A stretch of 5,754 nt of DNA, taken from Lachnoclostridium sp. UBA1781. Lineage in GTDB: Bacteria > Bacillota > Clostridia > Lachnospirales > Lachnospiraceae. Of the stretch, positions 1 to 4,747 are shown piece after piece. The DNA lies in the NCBI GenBank assembly GCA_002315495.1, contig DCGJ01000099.1, positions 1 to 5,754 on the forward strand. Direction: 5' to 3'. Made by a program: the position numbers and the translations under genes. Position 1 is the stretch's first letter. The number at the start of each line of letters is the position of its first letter. The notes beneath the pieces were generated by a model, which worked only from the letters and a program-made list of their open reading frames with translations, was not told the origin of the DNA and searched no databases.

Positions 1-98
1 GTCCTTTACGTATGTTGCGGCAGTCTATCGTGACTATTTTTCAACGCTGATTTATGTCACCATAATTACGATTGACTGCCGCAACATACGTAAAGGAC
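1..98. repeat. 25-base perfect inverted repeat with 48-base spacer
   Basis: Bases 1-25 are the exact reverse complement of bases 74-98, and the spacer is 26-73. Similarity continues inward: arms 1-37 and 62-98 match at 34 of 37 positions, with mismatches at 26, 32 and 34. The right arm lies inside the 3' end of the minus-strand membrane-protein gene and encodes SFTYVAAV. The left arm encodes the same residues when read on the plus strand. The spacer length is a multiple of three, so flipping it keeps the frame. The repeat may extend left beyond the window. It could be a site-specific inversion cassette, the trace of an inverted duplication, or a chimeric or assembly fold-back at a contig end. 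The sequence alone cannot separate these. Confidence 0.9.
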
Positions 99-415
99 AT
101 TGCCCACAAGACAAAAAACACGGCATACACGTCTTGTAAAATCAGGATTTTACGATAATTTTTCCTGATATCCTTCCCCAAGCCTCTAAGAAGGCAGAAT
201 ACCAAAAGGGACAGAATCAATAACGAAATATACCCGCACAGATACGCAATGCTTGAAATACGAAGTTTGTGATCGAACCCCAAAGCCCAGTTAATAATCA
301 TATAGATTTCGAAAATCATAATGACCGGCAGTGCAATCATCGCATTATGAACCGTGTCCTCCATCGCCATGGCTTTGATTTTCTCTTTTAAATCAATTTC
401 TTCTTTCTTCTCCAT
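41..415 (-). CDS. Small three-helix membrane protein, C-terminus probably rearranged
   Basis: I do not recognise the family. The 124-residue product starts with a charged cytoplasmic stretch (residues 1-24, rich in Lys and Glu). Three hydrophobic segments follow at about 27-47, 54-77 and 90-114, with a basic loop (KDIRKNYRK, about 81-89) between the second and third. There is no signal peptide and no enzymatic motif. The start has a good Shine-Dalgarno sequence, AAGGGG at 421-426, five bases before the ATG. The gene begins 20 bases after the DUF6198-like gene and is the last of the run. The inverted repeat interrupts it at residue 107. After SFTYVAAV it reads only NRNYGDINQR and stops, whereas the opposite spacer orientation gives an open hydrophobic continuation. 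It may therefore be the truncated N-terminal membrane part of a longer protein, possibly a multi-helix sensor. That last point is a guess. Confidence 0.65.
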   Translation of the reverse strand: MEKKEEIDLKEKIKAMAMEDTVHNAMIALPVIMIFEIYMIINWALGFDHKLRISSIAYLCGYISLLILSLLVFCLLRGLGKDIRKNYRKILILQDVYAVFFVLWAMSFTYVAAVNRNYGDINQR

Positions 416-435
416 AGTAACCCCTTTATCAATGC

Positions 436-1101
436 CTAATTGCCCGCTTCGTCCTGAGCAAAATGCTTCTCCGCCCAGTCAATCATTTTCCCAAACAAAC
501 GAATCAGTGTCGCATTTACCATGGTAATCAATAACGTTCCGATTCCGACACCATTCCAACCATGGGTAAGAATCCAGGCTAATGCGACTGAAATAACAAG
601 CATAGAGATATCGTTTATCTGCTTCACCTTATTCTTATCCAGATGAAAGCGGTCGGATATCTCAACGACAATCAACTCGTAAGCAGATAACGGCCCGGTC
701 GTTCGAAAATAAAACGCGATGGCAAGCGAGGTGATGCATGCACCGGCCACGTAAGACAGAATACGGAGCCACATCTCGCTGTAGATTCCGTTACCGCCAA
801 GAACAAATAGCCAGCCGTCAATAACCAGCCCGGATAAAGCCGCGGTAACAAAGGATAATAGATATTTTAAGCGAAATCTCTGGACTGCAAGACACATCAC
901 AAGCAGAATAAAGGCTTGCCAGAAGTACTCCGCAGTTCCTTGTGAGAACCAGGTCAGACGATCACGAAGCCACACATGCAAGATATACGGTGGGGCCGCA
1001 ATCATGGATAATCCAAGTCCCCCCTTCGTACATAAACAGATTCCGAGGCTGCATAAAACTAAGCCAAAGCACCAATGAATACAATTTCTTTTTTTACTCA
1101 T
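436..1101 (-). CDS. YczE/DUF6198-like integral membrane protein
   Basis: The 221-residue product is very hydrophobic, with about six membrane segments near residues 9-28, 58-76, 80-101, 110-132, 164-180 and 185-204. A glycine-rich stretch after the first helix (KGGLGLSMIAAPPYIL, about 26-41) and TTGPLSAYELIVVEIS in the second half resemble the YczE/YyaS/YitT-type membrane proteins annotated as DUF6198 in Firmicutes. That assignment is from memory of the family pattern, not a search. The biochemical role is unknown; transport or membrane signalling are both possible. The C-terminus is short and charged, presumably cytoplasmic. The start lies 15 bases downstream of the PAS gene stop. The nearest Shine-Dalgarno-like AGGA (1115-1118) overlaps that stop and is 13 bases from the ATG, longer than ideal. 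Translation may therefore depend on coupling to the PAS gene. Confidence 0.75.
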   Translation of the reverse strand: MSKKRNCIHWCFGLVLCSLGICLCTKGGLGLSMIAAPPYILHVWLRDRLTWFSQGTAEYFWQAFILLVMCLAVQRFRLKYLLSFVTAALSGLVIDGWLFVLGGNGIYSEMWLRILSYVAGACITSLAIAFYFRTTGPLSAYELIVVEISDRFHLDKNKVKQINDISMLVISVALAWILTHGWNGVGIGTLLITMVNATLIRLFGKMIDWAEKHFAQDEAGN

Positions 1102-1116
1102 AATATGTCACAAATC

Positions 1117-1491
1117 CTAACTAAAATCATAAAGTATTGAGGTATCTCGGGTTCGAAATTCGTGCTTCTCATAGTAGCCAATCAGATTCCCGGAGTCATC
1201 TCGAAGTGCAATCATATACACGTCCTTATTCTGCTTTTCATTAAAAAACGTGTGGATACGATTATGTTCTTTGCTCTCCGAAAACCAAGCCACAACCCTT
1301 TGAATCTCCTCTACAGACTTGGGATTATGACAGGCAAGCAGGCTCTTTCCAATCAAATCCGCTCCGCCACGTTTTTTATAGTTTTCCTTTGCGGCCGGAT
1401 TCATATAGACAATGGTATGCTCCAAATCACATAATACGATAGAAGGATTGTCCTGCTCCAGAACACTTTTAAAGTAAGAATTCAACTCCAT
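1117..1491 (-). CDS. Stand-alone PAS-domain protein
   Basis: This is a 124-residue protein made almost entirely of one PAS domain. Residues 1-12 form a short helix, and 17-31 (SIVLCDLEHTIVYMN) match the first PAS strands. NPAAKENY and DLIGKSLLACHNPKS (about 31-59) are typical of the central PAS region, and DVYMIALRDDSGNLIGYYEKHEF (about 90-112) is the closing beta hairpin. The CHNPKS motif resembles CHPPKS in the PAS type found C-terminal to DUF438 (PAS_10-like). No kinase, GGDEF, helix-turn-helix or other output domain is present, so it would act by binding a partner or a ligand. I chose the ATG at 1489-1491, not the one at 1498-1500, because the GGAGGA ribosome site directly abuts the upstream ATG but sits nine bases before this one. 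The gene starts 21 bases after the alpha-xylosidase stop. The ligand and partner are unknown. Confidence 0.85.
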   Translation of the reverse strand: MELNSYFKSVLEQDNPSIVLCDLEHTIVYMNPAAKENYKKRGGADLIGKSLLACHNPKSVEEIQRVVAWFSESKEHNRIHTFFNEKQNKDVYMIALRDDSGNLIGYYEKHEFRTRDTSILYDFS

Positions 1492-1500
1492 TCTGACCAT

Positions 1501-1506
1501 TCCTCC
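1501..1506 (-). promoter_or_regulatory. Shine-Dalgarno site that sets the PAS gene start
   Basis: Minus-strand GGAGGA lies immediately before the ATG at 1500 (no spacer), but nine bases before the in-frame ATG at 1491. A spacing of nine is functional and zero is not, so translation should begin at 1491. This removes three residues from the longest possible reading frame. Confidence 0.8.
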
Positions 1507-1512
1507 ATAATA

Positions 1513-3843
1513 TCAAATACGCGTTTTCTTTTGCAGAGTTACAACTGTTTCTTTTTCTCCCGGCACTACCGTAATTTCACGAGCCTTCCCATTGTCCCCC
1601 GGAAGAAGCACGCAGATGGAAGCGACCTGTTTTTCGGTATAAATCGTAAGAGAATTACCGTTACAAACGGTCTCAACGGAAAATGCCCTCTCTCCTCTAT
1701 TCGTATATACCAAAGTCTTCGCATTCTCCCCTTCCTTTGGCATATAGATTCGAAGCTCACAGTTTTCTTCGTAATCATAATCCGGTCGGTCATTTTGCTG
1801 TCCCATCACAAGAATGGAATTCTCGCGTACAAATAACGGAAGACTGAAGTAATCATAGGCTTCCTTGTACCAGCGACCACCTTCCCTCACCTCACCGCTT
1901 AACAGGTGTGTCCAGGTCCCGTCCGGAAGGTAATACTCTCCGATTCCCTTATCATTAAAAATCGGAGCAACCAAAATGCTGTCGCCAAGCATATACTGCT
2001 TATCCAGGTAATGGGTATTGCGGTCCTCCGTGAATTCCATTACCATACTGCGCATCATCGGAACGCCTTCGGTAGATGCCACAATCGCGGTTTGGAACAG
2101 ATACGGCATCAGCTTTGCCTTCAGTTTTGAGAAGAATCTGGCAACCTCCGTTGCCTCATCACCATATAACCATGGACATCGATAGCTGTGACTTCCATGC
2201 ATTCTGCTATGCGAACTTAGCAAGCCAAATGCGGTCCATCGTTTATACACATCCGGTGTCGAAGTGTCCTCAAAGCCTCCGATATCATGACTCCAATAGC
2301 CAAAGCCCGACATGGTAAGTGACAAGCCGCCTCTAAGACTCTGCTCCATGGATTCATAGTCGGACCAACAATCGCCTCCCCAATGAATCGGGAACTTCTG
2401 ACCTCCGGCAGTAGCGGAACGGGAATACAATACCGCATTTCCCTTCCCATGTTTCTTCTCTAACAGCTCAAACACACACTTGTTGTACAAATATGTGTAG
2501 TAATTATGCATCTTCTCCGGATTCGAACCATCAAACCAGGAAACATTGGTCGGAATACGCTCACCAAAGTCGGTTTTAAACACATCCACACCCATATCGA
2601 CAAGATTTCCAAGCTTCTCTTGGAACCAGGCGTAAGCATCCGGATTCGTAAAGTCCACAATTCCCATGCCGGCAGTCCACATTTCCCACTGCCATACATC
2701 TCCGTTCGGGCGCTTCAGAAGGTACCCCTTCTCCATGCCTTCGGCAAACAACGGACTCTCCTCACCGATATACGGGTTAATCCACAGGCAAACCTTCACG
2801 CCTTTTTCATGGAAACGCCGGAGCATTCCCTTCGGATCCGGAAACACTCTCTCATCCCACAACAGGCTTGTCCACTGAAATTCTTTCATCCAATAAGGAT
2901 CAAAATGAATCGCTCTGAGAGGAATTCCATTCTCCTTCATACGATCGATAAAGCCGGTTACCGTCGCCTCATCATAATCCGTGGTAAAGGAGGTGGAAAG
3001 CCACAACCCAAAGCTCCAGGCCGGCGGGAGCGCCGGCTTTCCGGTGAGATCGGTATAGCGTTTAAGAACGTCCTTCATGGACGGACCGTTCAGCACATAA
3101 TAATCCAGATTGCCGCCGGAAACACTAAAGGAAACTCTCGTTACAAATTCACTTCCAACTTCAAACGACACCCGTTCCGAATGATTAACGAACACGCCAT
3201 AGCCCTTATTTGTTAGATAAAACGGGATGTTCTTGTAGGAAAGCTCCGTATTGGTGCCCCCGTCCTCGTTCCACATATCGACCTGCTGACCATTTTTCGT
3301 AAACGCAGTAAAATGCTCCCCAAGTCCATAAACGAGTTCGCCTACGCCAAGACTCATAGCCCCTTTTGCATAAGTATCTACGGTATCGCCCTCGATATCC
3401 TGCATATAACCGTGCCAGTTCGTCTTTACAATAGCCAGGTCATTACCGGTTGTCTTTGAAATCACTTCATCCCCGCGAAGGTATGTCATGGAAAAAGGTT
3501 TCTTTGTGATTTTTAAGGTAAGTCCACCGGTTACACAGAAGAAGGCTTCTTCTGTTTCGGTCACTTCGAGAATGGAATCTTCTGATGCATTTAGCTCATA
3601 ATTCGGCCCGTAAACCTTCGTGCCTGCGTGGTGCTTCAGCTGTACGCGAATCACATCCGGAGCCGGCGACGAAACGGTAATATGCAGCATCATGCCCTCC
3701 GTAACGTCCCCTCGATTATTGACAAACACCGTCGGTGTGCTCAGCACGAGCTGTCCGCAACACTCCTTATGAAAATGCACCTCTTTCGGGGCAAAGAATT
3801 CTACGCCCGGCTTCTTTACCCAACATCCCTCATTAAATTTCAT
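1513..3843 (-). CDS. yicI: GH31 alpha-xylosidase, YicI type
   Basis: This is a retaining glycosidase expected to release non-reducing-end alpha-xylose from isoprimeverose or xyloglucan-type oligosaccharides in the cytoplasm, as no signal peptide is present. It is 776 residues, against 772 recalled for E. coli YicI, and collinear with it. An N-terminal beta-sandwich covers about 1-260, the catalytic barrel about 270-590, and beta domains the remainder. The nucleophile is D425 in KTDFGERIP and the acid/base is D491 in HWGGDCWSDYES; WSHDIGG follows at 517-523. Residues equivalent to YicI F277, W345 and K414 are present as F286, W354 and K423. The specificity pair C307/F308 of YicI is P316/Y317 here, so substrate preference may be shifted. 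The start has an AGAAGG ribosome site (3850-3855) six bases upstream. The gene begins 21 bases after pflA and is probably co-transcribed with it. Family assignment is very secure; exact substrate is inference. Confidence 0.95.
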   Translation of the reverse strand: MKFNEGCWVKKPGVEFFAPKEVHFHKECCGQLVLSTPTVFVNNRGDVTEGMMLHITVSSPAPDVIRVQLKHHAGTKVYGPNYELNASEDSILEVTETEEAFFCVTGGLTLKITKKPFSMTYLRGDEVISKTTGNDLAIVKTNWHGYMQDIEGDTVDTYAKGAMSLGVGELVYGLGEHFTAFTKNGQQVDMWNEDGGTNTELSYKNIPFYLTNKGYGVFVNHSERVSFEVGSEFVTRVSFSVSGGNLDYYVLNGPSMKDVLKRYTDLTGKPALPPAWSFGLWLSTSFTTDYDEATVTGFIDRMKENGIPLRAIHFDPYWMKEFQWTSLLWDERVFPDPKGMLRRFHEKGVKVCLWINPYIGEESPLFAEGMEKGYLLKRPNGDVWQWEMWTAGMGIVDFTNPDAYAWFQEKLGNLVDMGVDVFKTDFGERIPTNVSWFDGSNPEKMHNYYTYLYNKCVFELLEKKHGKGNAVLYSRSATAGGQKFPIHWGGDCWSDYESMEQSLRGGLSLTMSGFGYWSHDIGGFEDTSTPDVYKRWTAFGLLSSHSRMHGSHSYRCPWLYGDEATEVARFFSKLKAKLMPYLFQTAIVASTEGVPMMRSMVMEFTEDRNTHYLDKQYMLGDSILVAPIFNDKGIGEYYLPDGTWTHLLSGEVREGGRWYKEAYDYFSLPLFVRENSILVMGQQNDRPDYDYEENCELRIYMPKEGENAKTLVYTNRGERAFSVETVCNGNSLTIYTEKQVASICVLLPGDNGKAREITVVPGEKETVVTLQKKTRI

Positions 3844-3864
3844 CGGAAACCTTCTTCCTTTTCT

Positions 3865-4608
3865 TTATATTTTCGCGCCTAAAATCTCTTTTGCATGAAT
3901 TAAACTTTCCCTTGTCGGGGACGATATTCCCTCTTCTTCCAGGAGATTCTTAATTCCAAGCTGCTCCCATTTGAACACACCCAGGGTGTGATACGGAAGC
4001 ACTTCGACCTTCACAACATTCTCCAACGTATCGATAAATGCTCTGGTGGCCTTCAGATACTCGTCTGAATCGGTATAGTTTGGAACCAATACATGACGAA
4101 TCCAAACGGGCTTTTTGATGTCGGAAAGGTATCTTGCACAATCCAGAATATTCTTGTTGGTATGTCCGGTCAGCTTCTTATGCATATCATCATCGATATG
4201 CTTAATGTCAAGTAAAATGGTGTCAGTAACCGCCATCAGTTTCTCAAATTTGGCAAACCACTCGCCTTCACGGGTAAATGGCTGCGCGCAGGTATCCAGG
4301 CAGGTATTTACTCCCTGTGCTTTTGCCTTTGTGAATAAATCAATCAAGAAATCAATCTGGAGAAGTGCTTCTCCTCCGCTTACGGTAATACCGCCTTCCG
4401 CCCCCCAATATGTCTTCATGCGAAGTGCTTTGGTAAGGATCTCATCGGCGGTCATTTCCATTCCGCCTTCTTTCTTCCAGGTGTCAACGTTGTGACAGTA
4501 TCTGCAACGCATATCACACCCCTGAAGGAAAATGAGGAATCGAACTCCCGGTCCGTCTGCAGAGCCGAAGCTTTCTGTCGAATGAATCCATCCTTTTATT
4601 TCAGCCAT
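3865..4608 (-). CDS. pflA: Pyruvate formate-lyase activating enzyme
   Basis: This radical-SAM enzyme uses S-adenosylmethionine and a [4Fe-4S] cluster to form the glycyl radical on PflB. With the start chosen here it has 247 residues, close to the usual length of about 246. Visible motifs are ESFGSADGPGVR (about 12-23), the CxxxCxxC cluster ligands in CDMRCRYCHN (C31, C35, C38), the SGGE SAM-binding motif (77-80), and the conserved Asp-Thr pair in CLDTC (about 105-106). The start at 4606-4608 is preferred over the in-frame ATG at 4630-4632 because AGAGAG lies six bases upstream of it and MAEIKGWIHS matches the family N-terminus; the longer form adds an unrelated eight residues and lacks a ribosome site. 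It sits downstream of pflB but after a terminator, so it probably has its own promoter. It leads the run of genes that continues with the alpha-xylosidase 21 bases away. Confidence 0.96.
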   Translation of the reverse strand: MAEIKGWIHSTESFGSADGPGVRFLIFLQGCDMRCRYCHNVDTWKKEGGMEMTADEILTKALRMKTYWGAEGGITVSGGEALLQIDFLIDLFTKAKAQGVNTCLDTCAQPFTREGEWFAKFEKLMAVTDTILLDIKHIDDDMHKKLTGHTNKNILDCARYLSDIKKPVWIRHVLVPNYTDSDEYLKATRAFIDTLENVVKVEVLPYHTLGVFKWEQLGIKNLLEEEGISSPTRESLIHAKEILGAKI

Positions 4609-4624
4609 GTTTAACTCTCTTTCT

Positions 4625-4638
4625 TGCGGCATGCCGCA
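4625..4638. repeat. 14-base perfect palindrome upstream of pflA
   Basis: TGCGGCATGCCGCA is identical on both strands. It lies in the untranslated region 17-30 bases before the pflA start, between the best -10 candidate and the ribosome site. It could be an operator for a dimeric repressor or a short hairpin (five-pair stem, CATG loop) at the 5' end of the transcript. No matching regulator is recognised, and GC-rich palindromes of this size can occur by chance. Confidence 0.4.
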
Positions 4639-4673
4639 TTTTAACTAATGTAATCGCTCCAAAACAGTAGCAA
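4638..4673 (-). promoter_or_regulatory. pflA: Candidate pflA promoter region
   Basis: A promoter is expected here because a strong terminator separates pflB from pflA. The best -10 candidate on the minus strand is TAAAAT (4638-4643), but no good -35 lies 17 bases upstream. An alternative pairs TTGCTA (4668-4673) with TACATT (4647-4652) at a short spacing of 15. Neither is convincing; the region is more certain than the exact boxes. Confidence 0.3.
4648..4663. promoter_or_regulatory. cre-like (CcpA) operator candidate
   Basis: On the plus strand ATGTAATCGCTCCAAA fits the catabolite-responsive-element consensus WTGNAANCGNWNNCAW at all specified positions but one (A instead of C at 4661). It overlaps both promoter candidates for pflA, so CcpA binding there would be expected to repress. 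By a rough calculation a one-mismatch match is expected about once per two windows of this size, but only about 0.01 times in a gap this short. Confidence 0.35.
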
Positions 4674-4693
4674 CTACATGATTTCCTTACGAT

Positions 4694-4726
4694 AAAAAAC
4701 CCGACAGGCCAGAGCCTGCCGGGTTT
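4694..4726 (-). terminator. Intrinsic terminator after pflB
   Basis: On the minus strand a 13-pair stem (4714-4726 with 4697-4709) with one G-U pair encloses a four-base loop (4710-4713) and runs into six T residues (4694-4699). It begins 21 bases after the pflB stop. This is a strong Rho-independent terminator in the pflB direction, and on the plus strand it has only a three-base T-run. It should isolate pflB transcription from pflA, perhaps allowing partial read-through. Confidence 0.95.
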
Positions 4727-4747
4727 GAACTCTTATCAAGCAATCAA

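Larger units (their letters stand above)
41..4608 (-). other. Predicted operon: pflA, alpha-xylosidase, PAS, two membrane proteins
   Basis: Five same-strand genes follow one another with gaps of 21, 21, 15 and 20 bases. No hairpin with a T-run is visible in any gap, and each gene has at least a partial ribosome site. The run is bounded upstream by the pflB terminator, while its downstream end lies at or beyond the window edge. Co-transcription is inferred from spacing only; internal promoters inside coding regions cannot be excluded. Confidence 0.65.

Noticed and set aside
1162..1434. Plus-strand open frame of 90 codons opposite the PAS gene
   Set aside because: It is a shadow of the PAS coding frame, with no homology recognised and a better-supported gene on the other strand.
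1492..1500. Upstream in-frame ATG for the PAS gene
   Set aside because: The GGAGGA ribosome site directly touches it, leaving no spacer; the ATG nine bases from that site is preferred.
2986..2994. AAAGGAGGT on the plus strand resembling a strong ribosome site
   Set aside because: It lies antisense inside the GH31 gene (codons for the STSFTT region) and no supported plus-strand gene follows it.
3020..3037. GC-rich inverted repeat (GCCGGC twice, six-base loop)
   Set aside because: It falls in the GH31 coding sequence for a Pro/Ala-rich stretch (KPALPPAW), has no T-run and is explained by codon content.
2506..3216. Long plus-strand open frame of 236 codons
   Set aside because: It lies entirely antisense to the catalytic core of the GH31 gene, its product is basic and low in recognisable motifs, and the GH31 frame is fully supported by conserved active-site motifs.
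4609..4632. Upstream in-frame ATG for pflA (eight extra residues)
   Set aside because: It has no ribosome site at suitable distance, the added residues do not fit the family N-terminus, and the ATG is part of the palindrome.
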